From: Pseudomonas libanensis
GTDB lineage: Bacteria > Pseudomonadota > Gammaproteobacteria > Pseudomonadales > Pseudomonadaceae
Direction of reading: 5' to 3'
Assembly (NCBI RefSeq): GCF_001439685.1
Contig: NZ_JYLH01000013.1
Span: 160,882-224,881 of the forward strand
DNA: 64,000 nt
Below are positions 44,158-55,224 of the stretch, piece after piece; the first letter of the stretch is position 1; every line of letters starts with the position of its first letter. A model generated the notes under the pieces. That model worked only from the letters and a program-made list of their open reading frames with translations. It was not told the origin of the DNA and ran no database searches. A program made the position numbers and the translations under genes.

Positions 44158-45006
44158 TCAGAACACCACGGTCTTGTTGCCATGCACCAACACGCGATCT
44201 TCCAGGTGATAACGCAGGCCACGGGCCAGCACCATCTTCTCGACGTCACGGCCGAAACGCACCATGTCTTCGATACTGTCGCTGTGGCTGACGCGTACGA
44301 CGTCCTGTTCGATGATCGGGCCGGCATCCAGCTCTTCAGTGACGTAGTGGCAGGTCGCGCCAATCAACTTCACGCCGCGCAGGGAAGCCTGGTGATAGGG
44401 CTTGGCCCCGACAAACGACGGCAGGAAACTGTGATGAATATTGATCACCTTGCCGGCGTATTCACGGCACAGTTCCGGCGGCAGGATCTGCATGTAGCGC
44501 GCCAGCACTACCACGTCTGCGTCGTGCTGCTTGACCAGGCGCGATACCTCGGCGAACGCAGGCTCCTTGTCCTGGGGATTGACCGGCACGTGGTAGTACG
44601 GGATGCCATGCCATTCGACCATGCTGCGCAGGTCGTCATGGTTGGAGATCACGCAGGCAATCTCGCAGTCCAGCTCATCGCTGTGCCAACGGTGCAGCAG
44701 GTCCGCCAGGCAGTGGGATTCGCGGCTGGCCATCAGCACCACACGCTTCTTCTGCTCCGTGTCGGTGATGTGCCAGGTCATCGAAAACTCTTCGGCGATA
44801 GGCGCAAATGCCTCGCGGAAGGCTTGCAGGCCAAAGGGCAAGGTATCGGCACGAATTTCGTGACGCATGAAAAACCAACCGCTGAGATCGTCCGAGTGAT
44901 GGCTCGCCTCGGTGATCCAGCCATTGTGGGAAGCCAGAAAGTTACTGACCTTGGCAACGATGCCAACCCGGTCCGGGCAAGCAATCACCAGCCGAAAAGT
45001 GCGCAT
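44158..45006 (-). CDS. purU: Formyltetrahydrofolate deformylase PurU
   Basis: 282 residues. N-terminal ACT domain (LVIACPDRVGIVAKVSNFLASHNGWITEA) and a formyltransferase-like catalytic domain (ACVISNHDDLRSMVEWHGIPY, LARYMQILPPELC, INIHHSFLPSFVGAKPYHQA with the catalytic His, ATCHYVTEELDAGPII with Asp). It hydrolyses 10-formyl-THF to formate and THF, balancing one-carbon units. Adjacent to mvaT and sbcB as in P. aeruginosa. Confidence 0.97.
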   Translation of the reverse strand: MRTFRLVIACPDRVGIVAKVSNFLASHNGWITEASHHSDDLSGWFFMRHEIRADTLPFGLQAFREAFAPIAEEFSMTWHITDTEQKKRVVLMASRESHCLADLLHRWHSDELDCEIACVISNHDDLRSMVEWHGIPYYHVPVNPQDKEPAFAEVSRLVKQHDADVVVLARYMQILPPELCREYAGKVINIHHSFLPSFVGAKPYHQASLRGVKLIGATCHYVTEELDAGPIIEQDVVRVSHSDSIEDMVRFGRDVEKMVLARGLRYHLEDRVLVHGNKTVVF

Positions 45007-45281
45007 TAGGGGGAAACTCCAGAACTTCGCAAAGGCCGCTATTCTAGCGATTGCGCAGAAAAACTGCAGTATTCCTTACGCCTTATTCGCGGTGCTGGTC
45101 CTGGCAACACCCCTTAATCGCGTAAGGTTTTTACCATCGCTGTTTGACCGTATAAGGCAAACTCGAGCAGTTAACAGGAAATTAACGCGATTATCTTTCT
45201 GCCCAGCGCCTACTAATTAACTCGTTTGCATCGCTTTGCCACAAACATTCAATGTAATTCACACAAATACCGTCTTAAATG

Positions 45282-45310
45282 TTTACTTGGCGAAATTGCC
45301 TGACTATTAT
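45282..45310 (+). promoter_or_regulatory. Probable mvaT promoter
   Basis: TTTACT (45282-45287), a 17-base spacer and TATTAT (45305-45310) 46 bases before the mvaT start. The whole gap 45007-45356 (350 bases) is AT-rich, the kind of DNA MvaT itself binds, so autoregulation is plausible. No other gene seen there. Confidence 0.5.
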
Positions 45311-45356
45311 TGGGCCACTCACCCTGCCAATCAGCGTTCTACATAAGGTAGTCCAC

Positions 45357-45731
45357 ATGTCTCTGATCAACGAATACCGCGCCACCGAAGAAGCCATCAA
45401 AGAGCTGCAAGCTCGTTTGAAGAACCTGTCCCAAGACGACAAGCTGCAAACCGAGCTGGAATTCGAAGGCAAATTGCGCACCCTGATGGGTGAATACTCC
45501 AAATCCCTGCGTGACATCATCGCGCTGCTGGATCCAGAGTCGAAAGTTAAAGCACCACGCGGCGCTGTGAAAACTACCGGCACCAAACGTGCTCGCAAGG
45601 TCAAGCAGTACAAAAACCCGCACAACGGTGAAGTGATTGAAACCAAAGGTGGCAACCACAAGACTCTGAAAGAGTGGAAAGCCAAGTGGGGCGGTGATGT
45701 GGTTGAAGGTTGGGCTACCCTGCTGGGTTAA
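45357..45731 (+). CDS. mvaT: H-NS-like xenogeneic silencer MvaT
   Basis: 124 residues. N-terminal oligomerisation coiled coil (MSLINEYRATEEAIKELQARLKNL) and a C-terminal DNA-binding domain with RKVKQYKNPHNGEVIETKGGNHKTLKEWKAKWG, whose RGN-like/AT-pincer contacts give preference for AT-rich DNA. AAGGT lies 9 bases upstream of the chosen ATG. It is expected to silence AT-rich acquired genes, such as the bacteriocin immunity region at 4.7-5.3 kb. Confidence 0.96.
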   Translation: MSLINEYRATEEAIKELQARLKNLSQDDKLQTELEFEGKLRTLMGEYSKSLRDIIALLDPESKVKAPRGAVKTTGTKRARKVKQYKNPHNGEVIETKGGNHKTLKEWKAKWGGDVVEGWATLLG

Positions 45732-45765
45732 GCCTGGTCGGGCCTTCACCCGATATGCGACACAT

Positions 45766-45796
45766 TAAAAACGCCAGCTTGCTGGCGTTTTTTATT
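45766..45796. terminator. Terminator between mvaT and sbcB
   Basis: AAAAACGCCAGC and GCTGGCGTTTTT with a two-base centre. A and T tracts on both sides make it bidirectional for the convergent genes. Confidence 0.9.
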
Positions 45797-45821
45797 GTCA
45801 GGAAATTCTGTAGTTATCCAC

Positions 45822-47249
45822 CTACAGATTCAGTCGAGCGGCCAAAGAGTCGGCATAGTCTTGCCATTGCTCGAGTACCCCGCACTGAAACGATGTAGCA
45901 CTAACTGCCAACTCCTCACGCGCCTGCTTAAATGCCAGCAAGGTATTCGGTGCTCCCCATTGCGGATCCGACAAGCGTTGCTGACAGAAAAGTTTCCAGC
46001 GCTGTTGCTCCTCATTGTTCAAGGTTTCAGGAAAGTTACGCGCACGGTAGCGAAATAATAATTCCGGCAAACGATGATCATCGAACGGCCACTGCTGGCG
46101 CGCTAACTGCGCGGGCTCTGCCATGCGAACTTGTTCACATAAACGCCGGTCACGGTCGCCAATAAAGCCATCGTAGAGCTGCTGCTCCGGGTCTTGGTTC
46201 GCCGCAAAGTCTTCCTCGGCGTAAATGGCCGCCAACTTGTCACGCCAAACTGCTTGTGCGTCAGTTAGCCGCAGCGCCCGTGCCTGAAAAGTATCCATAT
46301 CCAATTGCAGACGCTCGCGATCTTGCGGGCGCAGCACCTTCAACGGCGCAACCACCGGGCAGCGGTTGATATGCAACAACTTGAGAGGCACCGGCAGTTC
46401 ACCTTCGGCCAACTCACCACGGCGCATGTAAAGGCGCTCGCGCAGGGTCTCGGCGTCCAGGTCCAGCAACCCCTGGGGGTCGAGCCCCAGGTCGCAGACG
46501 ATCAAGGCATTGCGATTGCGCGGGTGCCAGGCCAGGGGCAACACCACCCCCAGGTAATGGCGCTCGGCAGAAAAGCGCCCGGAGATATGCACCATCGGTT
46601 GCAGCAACCGCACCTGGTCCATGACCCGCTGCTTGCTGCGCAGTTGAAACAACCATTCATACAACTTGGGCTGTTTCTCCCGGACCAACCGCGCCAGGGC
46701 GATAGTCGCACGCACATCAGATAACGCGTCGTGGGCCTGGCCGTGCTCGATACCGTTGGCTTCGGTCAACCGCTCGAGTTTGAGCGTCACGCGCCCGTCC
46801 TGCTCTGGCCAGGTAATGCCCTCGGGCCGCAGTGCATAGGCCGTACGCATCACATCGATCAAGTCCCAGCGGCTGTTTCCGCCCTGCCATTCCCGCGCAT
46901 AAGGATCGAAAAAGTTGCGATACAGGCTGTAGCGCGTCATTTCATCGTCAAATCGCAGGGTGTTGTAGCCGGCGCCGCAGGTGCCTGGTGCGGCCAGCTC
47001 GGCGTGCACCCGGGTCATGAAATCGGCTTCGGCCAGGCCTTTGTGCACAAGGACGCCCGGGGTAATCCCGGTGATCGCGCATGCAGCCGGATGGGGCAGG
47101 ATATCGTCGCTGGGCTGGCAATAAAGGTTGGTCGGCGCACCGACCTCGTTAAGGTCCAGGTCAGTGCGGATACCGGCTACCTGGAGCGGGCGATCATTGC
47201 GTGGGTTGATACCGGTGGTTTCATAGTCGTACCAGAAAATCGAGGTCAC
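45822..47249 (-). CDS. sbcB: Exodeoxyribonuclease I SbcB
   Basis: 475 residues, 3'-5' single-strand DNA exonuclease. DEDDh exonuclease domain at the N-terminus (FWYDYETTGINPRNDRP with Asp and Glu ligands, GYNTLRFDDEMTRY, GQAHDALSDVRATIALARL with the catalytic His/Asp), then the SH3-like and helical extensions typical of ExoI. GTG start. Orientation convergent with mvaT. Confidence 0.95.
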   Translation of the reverse strand: MTSIFWYDYETTGINPRNDRPLQVAGIRTDLDLNEVGAPTNLYCQPSDDILPHPAACAITGITPGVLVHKGLAEADFMTRVHAELAAPGTCGAGYNTLRFDDEMTRYSLYRNFFDPYAREWQGGNSRWDLIDVMRTAYALRPEGITWPEQDGRVTLKLERLTEANGIEHGQAHDALSDVRATIALARLVREKQPKLYEWLFQLRSKQRVMDQVRLLQPMVHISGRFSAERHYLGVVLPLAWHPRNRNALIVCDLGLDPQGLLDLDAETLRERLYMRRGELAEGELPVPLKLLHINRCPVVAPLKVLRPQDRERLQLDMDTFQARALRLTDAQAVWRDKLAAIYAEEDFAANQDPEQQLYDGFIGDRDRRLCEQVRMAEPAQLARQQWPFDDHRLPELLFRYRARNFPETLNNEEQQRWKLFCQQRLSDPQWGAPNTLLAFKQAREELAVSATSFQCGVLEQWQDYADSLAARLNL

Positions 47250-47411
47250 GGGCTATTCCTGTGCTGAAGACCGACAAAGTCTAGGCGCTGCGAGGCGTTC
47301 GGGGCCAGCGATACCTTTGCTGTATAAATATCCAGCAAAACCTTGAAGGGTTGCTTCCACCGTCGACACTGCTAGCATCCGTGTCTCTTAGTCGCGGTGC
47401 AAAGGATCGCA

Positions 47412-48104
47412 ATGGCATCAACCCCCTTGGATACCCACTACCAGATCGAGACGCCGGAAGGTATCGACCTGCCCTTGCGTCCTGCCGGCCTGCCACCCCG
47501 GGCACTGGCCTTTGCGTTCGACCTGGGCGTACGTGGAATCATCATGGGTATCCTGCTGGTGCCCCTGGCGCTGCTTGGCAACATTGGCGTCGGGCTAGGC
47601 TCGCTGCTGCTGTTTCTGGTGAGCTGGTGGTACATGGTGCTGTTCGAAGTCCTCAACCAGGGTTGCTCCCCGGGCAAACAGGTGATGGGCCTGCGGGTGG
47701 TACAGGATGACGGCACGCCCATTGGCTGGTCGGGGTCGTTGATCCGCAACCTTTTGCGCTTTGTCGACATGCTCCCCTTCGGTTACTTCCTCGGTGCGAT
47801 CAGTTGCCTGCAACACCCGCATTTCAAGCGGCTTGGCGACCTGGCCGCGGGCACGCTGGTGGTCTACCGCGAACTGCCGCTGGTACGCCCGCGAATCCCT
47901 CAAGCCGCCGCCCTGCGCCTGCCCTTCGCACTGCAACTGAGCGAACAGCGGGCCATCCTCGGTTTCGCCGAGCGCCAGGCCGAGCTCTCTGCCGAACGGG
48001 TGCATGAGCTGGCCGCGATCCTCGCCGAGCCCCTGCAAGTCCCCCCGGCCCGCGCCGTGGAGCAGCTCAACGGTGTGGCCCGTGGCTTGTTGGGGCCGAC
48101 ATGA
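47412..48104 (+). CDS. RDD family membrane protein
   Basis: 230 residues. RDD domain with AFAFDLGVRGIIMGILLVP and the later NLLRFVDMLPFGYFLG, three to four helices, and LGDLAAGTLVVYRE. AAAGGA precedes the ATG. The cytoplasmic C-terminal ~65 residues are helical. First gene of a six-gene overlapping operon. RDD proteins are thought to be transporters or membrane partners. Function here unknown. Confidence 0.88.
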   Translation: MASTPLDTHYQIETPEGIDLPLRPAGLPPRALAFAFDLGVRGIIMGILLVPLALLGNIGVGLGSLLLFLVSWWYMVLFEVLNQGCSPGKQVMGLRVVQDDGTPIGWSGSLIRNLLRFVDMLPFGYFLGAISCLQHPHFKRLGDLAAGTLVVYRELPLVRPRIPQAAALRLPFALQLSEQRAILGFAERQAELSAERVHELAAILAEPLQVPPARAVEQLNGVARGLLGPT

Positions 48105-49081
48105 AGCAGAGCCTTTTTGAAAGCCGCCACCAGCCAGAATGGCAAGCCTTTGCCGAACAGCTCAAGCAATTGGAGCAAGGCAAAGCCAAGGCCGCCGATG
48201 TCGCGGGCTTCCCCCATCAATACCGACGCCTGTGCCAGCACCTGGCCCTGGCCCAGGAGCGCGGCTATAGCAGCTACCTGGTAGACCCGCTGCAACAACT
48301 GGCGCTGCGCGGCCACCAACAACTGTACCGCCATCGCAGCCAGCTGCCGGCAAACGTGCTGGCGTTCATCCTCGCCGACTTCCCACGCCTGGTACGCCAG
48401 CAGTGGCGCTTCGTGCTGATCGCCGGCCTGCTGTTCTTTGGCAGCCTGGTGGGGATAGCGCTGCTGGTCTACCTGTTTCCCGACCTTATCTACAGCATCG
48501 TCAGCCCCCAACAAGTAGCTGAAATGCAGAGCATGTACGACCCCCAGGCCAGCCGCCTGGGCCGTGCCGCCGAGCGGGCCGCCAGCGAAGACTGGATGAT
48601 GTTTGGCTACTACGTGATGCACAACATCGGCATCGCCTTCCAGACGTTTGCGGCCGGCCTGCTGTTCGGCCTGGGCAGCGTGTTCTTCCTGATTTTCAAC
48701 GGTTTGGTCATCGGCGCGGTCTCGGGGCACCTTACCGAGATTGGCTTTGGCCAGACCTTCTGGTCATTTGCCATTGGCCATGGCGCATTCGAGCTCACCG
48801 CCATCACCCTGGCCGGTGCCGCGGGCCTGCAATTGGGCTGGTCACTGGTCGCGCCGGGCCGGTTGGCACGCGGCGAGGCCCTGCGCCTGGCGGCCCGTAA
48901 AAGTGTGCGGATGCTCTGCGGTGTCATGATGCTCCTGCTCATCGCGGCATTTATCGAAGCCTACTGGTCCTCCACCACCAGCATTGCCCTCTGGATCAAA
49001 TACCTGGTGGGCGCCGCGCTCTGGTTGCTGGTGGCCGCCTACCTGATATACGCCGGGCGGACTCATCATGCGCCTGACTGA
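48101..49081 (+). CDS. SpoIIM-family (stage II sporulation protein M-like) membrane protein
   Basis: 326 residues. A soluble helical N-terminus (~1-105, RHQPEWQAFAEQLKQLEQG) is followed by five or six membrane helices. The central motif MMFGYYVMHNIGIAFQTFAAGLLFGLGSVFFLIFNGLVIGAVSGHL and the HGAFELTAITLAGAAGL block are family hallmarks. Overlaps the RDD gene by four bases. In a non-sporulating host the role is unknown. Confidence 0.88.
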   Translation: MKQSLFESRHQPEWQAFAEQLKQLEQGKAKAADVAGFPHQYRRLCQHLALAQERGYSSYLVDPLQQLALRGHQQLYRHRSQLPANVLAFILADFPRLVRQQWRFVLIAGLLFFGSLVGIALLVYLFPDLIYSIVSPQQVAEMQSMYDPQASRLGRAAERAASEDWMMFGYYVMHNIGIAFQTFAAGLLFGLGSVFFLIFNGLVIGAVSGHLTEIGFGQTFWSFAIGHGAFELTAITLAGAAGLQLGWSLVAPGRLARGEALRLAARKSVRMLCGVMMLLLIAAFIEAYWSSTTSIALWIKYLVGAALWLLVAAYLIYAGRTHHAPD

Positions 49082-50597
49082 TTCCAGCGTGATGATTCGC
49101 CCGCGTACCGCCTGGGAAGCCATGGACCTGGGTGTGTTGATGGCCAGGCAACACCGCCTCTTGCTGATGGGCAGTTGGGCACTGGTAAGCCTGCCGGTGT
49201 TTATGCTGCTCACTGTGCTGCTGTGGCGTTACCCGTCGCTGGCCATGTTCCTGTTCTGGTGGCTCAAGCCGGCCTTTGACCGCTTGCCGCTGTACATCCT
49301 GTCCAAGGCCCTGTTTGGTGAAACACCCAGCCTCAAACAGGCCGTTCGCCATTGGCCGCACCTGCTCAAGGGGCAACTGTTCGCCAGCCTGACCTGGCGG
49401 CGACTGAGCCTGAGTCGCAGCTTTACCCTGCCGGTCAGCCAACTTGAAGGCCTCGATGGTAGTGCACGCCAACAGCGCCTGGGGGTATTACTGCAACGCA
49501 ATGCCGGGGCCGCACGCTGGCTGACGATTATCGGTGTACACCTGGAAATCGGCCTGTGGTTCGGCGCCATGGCCCTGTTCTATCTGTTCATCCCGCAAAA
49601 CGTGGAACTGGACTGGGATTGGCAACGGATGGCCTTGGCAACGGGCTCGGACGTGCTATGGCTGGAACACCTGGGCAACGCGTTCTATGCCATGGTGCTG
49701 GTGTTCTGGGAGCCCATCTACGTCGCCTGCGGTTTCAGCCTGTACCTCAATCGGCGTACGGTCCTGGAGGCCTGGGACCTGGAGCTGGTATTCCGGCGCT
49801 TGCGCCAGCGCCTGAGCAGTGTTGCGCCAGCATTGTTGCTGGTCGTGGGCCTGGCACTGCTACAGCTCAGCCCATCTGCCATGGCGCAGGAACCGCCTGG
49901 CCCCACGTCGCTCAGTACCCAGGCCGCCAGCCAATCCATCAAGGCGATGCTGGAAAAGCCACCGTTCAAGAACCCGGAAACCGTCACACGCTATCGGTTC
50001 GGCGAAGAAAAGGCGCCGGTTGGAAACCAAGGCCATGGCGATGCAAAACTACCCCGCTGGCTCCAGGCCTTGCTCGGCAACCTCAACAGCGATGCCTTCA
50101 GGCACGTCGCTAAAGCCTTGGAAATCCTGCTATGGAGCCTGGTGACTGGCGGGTTGGCGCTGGTGGTGTGGCGTTACCGCGAATGGTTGCGCACCTTTGT
50201 CAGTCGCAGCCGACAGCCTCGCCCGAAAACGGCCAGTGCCATGCCCACCCAGCTGTTCGGCTTGGAATTGGGCACCGACACATTGCCCGATGACCTTGCC
50301 GGCGCCGCCGAACAGCTATGGCCCACCCAGCCACGGGAAGCCCTCGGCCTGCTGTATCGCGGCCTGCTCAGCCGGCTGCTGCACGAATACAACCTGCCGC
50401 TGAAAAGCGCCGACACCGAAGGCCAGGTGCTGGAGCACGTGCATCGCTTGCAGCAGCCGCAGTTACTGGCATTCAGTGACGAACTGACACGGCACTGGCA
50501 AAACCTCGCCTATGGCCATCGCCTGCCTCCCTCCTCGGCCCAGCAAAAGCTGTGCAACGACTGGCGTGGACTGTTCAGCGACGGAGCGGGCCAATGA
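49068..50597 (+). CDS. DUF4129 domain membrane protein
   Basis: 509 residues. Helices at ~32-53, ~154-176, ~205-226 and ~252-270. The last resembles an internal signal sequence ending SAMAQ, then a periplasmic stretch, a helix at ~348-366 and a cytoplasmic DUF4129 domain (~395-500, AAEQLWPTQPREALGLLYRGLLSRLLHEYNLPL). DUF4129 is often found with transglutaminase or DUF58/MoxR systems. Overlaps SpoIIM by 14 bases. Confidence 0.82.
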   Translation: MRLTDSSVMIRPRTAWEAMDLGVLMARQHRLLLMGSWALVSLPVFMLLTVLLWRYPSLAMFLFWWLKPAFDRLPLYILSKALFGETPSLKQAVRHWPHLLKGQLFASLTWRRLSLSRSFTLPVSQLEGLDGSARQQRLGVLLQRNAGAARWLTIIGVHLEIGLWFGAMALFYLFIPQNVELDWDWQRMALATGSDVLWLEHLGNAFYAMVLVFWEPIYVACGFSLYLNRRTVLEAWDLELVFRRLRQRLSSVAPALLLVVGLALLQLSPSAMAQEPPGPTSLSTQAASQSIKAMLEKPPFKNPETVTRYRFGEEKAPVGNQGHGDAKLPRWLQALLGNLNSDAFRHVAKALEILLWSLVTGGLALVVWRYREWLRTFVSRSRQPRPKTASAMPTQLFGLELGTDTLPDDLAGAAEQLWPTQPREALGLLYRGLLSRLLHEYNLPLKSADTEGQVLEHVHRLQQPQLLAFSDELTRHWQNLAYGHRLPPSSAQQKLCNDWRGLFSDGAGQ

Positions 50598-51747
50598 ACC
50601 GCCCGTTGGTGTGGGTGGCGCTGCTGCTGGTGTGCCTGCTGGGCATGGGCGGCTTGTATGCCTGGCACAAGGCAATTCCCTACGACGAAGTGGTGGATCG
50701 CGGCCCATCGCCTGATGCCCGCGCCAACCCCTATCTGGCTGCCGAGCATTTCCTGCGCGAGCAAGGCCTCACAGTGGAGCACGCCAACGGACTCGAACGC
50801 CTCGCCGACCTGCCCGCGAAAGGCCATAGCCTGTTGCTGCTGGGGGAACGCAGCAACATGACTCCACGCCAGGTCGAGCAACTTCTCAAGTGGGCCAAGG
50901 CCGGGGGCCACCTGCTGCTGGTCGCCGAGGCCTTGTGGGACGAAGAAACCGGCAAAAGTGGCGATCTGTTGCTTGATCGCCTCAATATCCGTCAAACCTT
51001 GAGCGAGACCTTCGACGATCCGCCACGGCCTCGTAAAAAGCCGGCACCGGACCTGACCAAACTCTACGTCGACAACGAAACCGCCCCTGCGCATTTCAGT
51101 TTTGACACCGACTTCAACCTCATCGACCCCAAGCACCTGGCACAGTTCTCTGCCAACAGCGCGCAGTCCAGCCATCTGATGCAGCTGAACCTGAGGCAAG
51201 GCCGTGTCACGGTGCTGACCGATAGCGACCTGTGGAAAACCCCTGGCATCGGCAACCACGATAACGCCTGGCTGCTCTGGCATCTGAACCAGGGCACCCA
51301 GGTAACCTTGCTGTTCAACAGTGAAGTGGACGACCTGTTTACCCTGTTGCTGCGTTATTTCCGCCAGGCCCTCGTCGCCCTCGCAGCACTGGTTGCCCTG
51401 GCGCTGTGGCAGGCCGGCATGCGCCAAGGCCCGGTCCAGGCACCGGCGCCCAAGGCTCGTCGGCAATTACAGGAACACTTGAAGGCCAGCGCCGATTTCC
51501 TGCTGCGCCGCAGCGGCCAGAGCACCTTGCTGCAAGCCTTGCAGCTCGACCTCCTGCGCGCCGCCCGGCGGCGCCACCCAGGCTTTGAACACCTCGACAG
51601 CGCAGAGCAACGGCAGGTGCTGGAGCACCTGACACGGCAACCTTCCCATATCATCAGCCAGGCGCTCGAGCCACTTGCGCTGAAACGGCTCTCCAGTGCC
51701 GATTTCAGCCGACAGGTAGCGCGCCTGCAAACCCTCAGGAATGCCTT

Positions 51748-51751
<4 letters not shown>
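50594..51751 (+). CDS. DUF4350 domain protein
   Basis: 385 residues. One helix near the N-terminus (~5-23) and one near 265-283 enclose a periplasmic DUF4350 domain (NPYLAAEHFLREQGLTVE...LLLLGERSNMTPRQVEQLLKWAKAGGHLLLVAE), a fold related to GldG-like glutamine-amidotransferase-type domains without catalysis. Start overlaps the preceding stop by four bases and its stop overlaps MoxR by four. Confidence 0.83.
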
Positions 51752-52743
<992 letters not shown>

Positions 52744-52750
52744 CGCAGCT

Positions 52751-54082
52751 ATGAAACCGACCCGTCTGTTGCTGACCTGGCTGGGTGTGCTGCTGGGCCT
52801 GAACACCCTGTTGGGCGCTTCGATGGCGCTGCAGGTCAAGCTACCTCAAACCTTGCACTCCATCGCCTGGGGCCTGCTTCTGGCCCTGCTGCTATTGGCG
52901 ACGCTGGATGCGGCACGCTTGCGCCGCCGGCCCCCGGCGCGCGTAAACAGGAAACTGCCCGGCAGCCTGGCGCTGGGGCGCTGGGAAGAGGTGCGCCTGT
53001 GCCTGGAGCATGACTATCCTCAACCACTGACTGTAGGGGTGTTCGACCACGTGCCCGACGGGCTGAGTGTGGATAACCAGCCCCAATCCATCCAACTGCG
53101 CCCCGGCGAACGCGCTGAGCTGGGCTATCGCGTTCGCCCCTTGCGCCGCGGACATTTCAGCTTCAGTCGCTGCGAACTGCTGCTGCCCAGCCCACTGGGT
53201 CTGTGGTCGGCGCGCAGACTCGTCGAAACCCATGATGCCACCCGGGTTTACCCGGATTTCGCCCGTTTATACGGCGCGCAGCTGCTGGGTGTGGATAACT
53301 GGCTGAGCCAACTGGGCGTGCGCCAACATCAGCGTAGGGGGTTGGGCCTGGAGTTTCATCAACTGCGCGAGTTTCGTGAAGGTGACAGCCTGCGCCAGAT
53401 CGACTGGAAGGCCACCGCTCGCCAACGCACGCCGATTGCCCGTGAATATCAGGATGAACGCGACCAGCAGATCGTGTTCATGCTCGATTGCGGCCAGCGC
53501 ATGCGCAGCCAGGACGATGAACTGTCCCATTTCGACCACGCCCTCAACGCCTGCCTGCTGCTCAGTTATGTCGCCTTGCGCCAGGGCGATGCCGTAGGGC
53601 TGTGCACCTTCGCCAGCGACCAGCCGCGCTACCTCAAGCCGGTCAAGGGCAGCGGCCAGTTGAATAGCTTGCTCAATGCGGTCTACGACCTGGACACCAC
53701 CCGTAGAACCGCTGACTACCAGGCTGCCGCCAGCCAATTACTGGCGCGTCAAAAGCGCCGGGCACTGGTGATCATCGTCACCAACCTGCGCGATGAGGAT
53801 GATGAAGCGCTGATGACTGCCGTCAAACGTATTGGCCGGCAACATCGGGTACTTGTGGCGAGCCTGCGAGAGGAAGTCCTCGACCAGTTACGCCAAGCCC
53901 CCGTGCAGACCTTGCCCGAAGCCCTGGCTTACAGTGGCACGATTGATTACCTCAACACCCGCAATCAACTCCATGATCGTTTGGCCGCCCATGGGCTTGC
54001 GGTACTGGATACGTTGCCGTCGGACCTGGGCGCCACGCTGGTGACGCGTTACCTGGGGTGGAAAAAAGCCGGGGCATTCTAA
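52751..54082 (+). CDS. DUF58 domain protein
   Basis: 443 residues. Two N-terminal helices (~5-25, ~37-55), a linker and the DUF58 core (LGLEFHQLREFREGDSLRQIDWKATARQRTPIAREYQDERDQQIVFMLDCGQRM), which leads into a vWA-like fold. The MIDAS-like segment is D-C-G rather than D-x-S-x-S. The partner of MoxR. Starts seven bases after it and ends the operon. Confidence 0.93.
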   Translation: MKPTRLLLTWLGVLLGLNTLLGASMALQVKLPQTLHSIAWGLLLALLLLATLDAARLRRRPPARVNRKLPGSLALGRWEEVRLCLEHDYPQPLTVGVFDHVPDGLSVDNQPQSIQLRPGERAELGYRVRPLRRGHFSFSRCELLLPSPLGLWSARRLVETHDATRVYPDFARLYGAQLLGVDNWLSQLGVRQHQRRGLGLEFHQLREFREGDSLRQIDWKATARQRTPIAREYQDERDQQIVFMLDCGQRMRSQDDELSHFDHALNACLLLSYVALRQGDAVGLCTFASDQPRYLKPVKGSGQLNSLLNAVYDLDTTRRTADYQAAASQLLARQKRRALVIIVTNLRDEDDEALMTAVKRIGRQHRVLVASLREEVLDQLRQAPVQTLPEALAYSGTIDYLNTRNQLHDRLAAHGLAVLDTLPSDLGATLVTRYLGWKKAGAF

Positions 54083-54093
54083 TATGCCTGCAT

Positions 54094-54453
54094 TCAGACG
54101 GGGGCCTGCTGGGGATCAAAGCTGAAGTACTGCACCAGCGCATTGATCAGTTGCCCATACGCTTCGGGTGGTTGATGCACCGTGAACCCGGAATCGTAAT
54201 GCTGCGGGTTGACATCTTCATGGCTCCACAAACAGGTCGCCGTCAGATCAATCGTCTGGAATTCGCCTTGGGCCACGGGGATCTTCAAGCACAGCTGAAA
54301 ATCCACATCGACCATCATGGGTAATTGGCTGATCAGCATCAGCCCATTTTCAGACACATTGCCCAGAAAGCCGATCGGCTTGTCGGTAACACGATTGAAC
54401 ACCTGCAAAAAATAAGGCAGTTGATGCCGTTCGATCCGTCGCTCGGTAAACAT
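54094..54453 (-). CDS. PilZ-domain cyclic di-GMP receptor
   Basis: 119 residues, a single PilZ domain. Both ligand motifs are present: RRIERHQ (RxxxR) near the start and NVSENG (D/NxSxxG) about 26 residues later. The ATG at 54453 is used. The longer frame upstream to 54669 has no family-like sequence. It would bind cyclic di-GMP to modulate a partner protein. Convergent with the DUF58 gene. Confidence 0.88.
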   Translation of the reverse strand: MFTERRIERHQLPYFLQVFNRVTDKPIGFLGNVSENGLMLISQLPMMVDVDFQLCLKIPVAQGEFQTIDLTATCLWSHEDVNPQHYDSGFTVHQPPEAYGQLINALVQYFSFDPQQAPV

Positions 54454-54675
54454 GATGAAGTCGCCATCCAATAGCCAAGAATCTGGCCGTGCCAGTGATT
54501 CGGAACGAGCAGTCGCTCGCTCTCCCTGGATTTCGGTGTGACGACAGGTACCGTTAGTCACCAGCCAGCTGCCGAATCCAGGCCCTGCATCCGTTCGAAT
54601 AGAAACTTGTACAAACGAACATTCAAAGAATAGCCCAGGACTGGCGACGGGCCAGCTAGAAAATGACAAATTTCA

Positions 54676-55050
54676 TTACAAAGAGGCAGGCCGTGGTTTT
54701 ACGGCGCCTGCACTCGGGAAATGCCCCAGTTGCTGCAAGGTATCGAGCCGCGCACGGGCGCGATAGGCGTACTCACTTGAAGGGTATTGGCTGATGATGA
54801 ACTGATAGGTTTGTGCGGCGTCAACAAACAGTTTCTGCCGCTCCAGGCACTGCCCGCGCAGCATCGATACCTCCGGCTGTACATAACGACGGGTACGGCT
54901 TTCGCGATCGACCTGGGACAATTCCAGGGTGACGCGCGCGCAATCGCCCACCCCATAGGCACGGTAAGCGTTGTTCAAATGGTGGTCCATCGACCAGCGA
55001 GTACAGCCGACAACACTGACGGCCAGGGCAGCAACGAGCAAAATTCGCAT
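54676..55050 (-). CDS. Small TPR/BamD-like lipoprotein
   Basis: 124 residues. Lipobox VVGC at Cys16 with AGGAG upstream of the ATG. The rest resembles TPR-type outer-membrane lipoproteins (NNAYRAYGVGDCARVTLELSQVDRES, FVDAAQTYQFIISQYPSSEYAYRARARLDTLQQL). Lipid-anchored, probably outer membrane. Partner unknown. Divergent from pykA. Confidence 0.85.
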   Translation of the reverse strand: MRILLVAALAVSVVGCTRWSMDHHLNNAYRAYGVGDCARVTLELSQVDRESRTRRYVQPEVSMLRGQCLERQKLFVDAAQTYQFIISQYPSSEYAYRARARLDTLQQLGHFPSAGAVKPRPASL

Positions 55051-55224
55051 GGGGTTCTCCTGTCTTGTGCAGTGTATCGACCCCTGGTCGAAAATCTTCA
55101 AGGATGTTTGCCCAGTCAAGCGCAGCAAAAACAAGCCAATCGTCGATAAGTAGTGCAAACGAACAATGACTACAACGAAAGAGCATAGTAGCCTTCTCCA
55201 GCGCTTGAACTCAGGAGTCTGTGC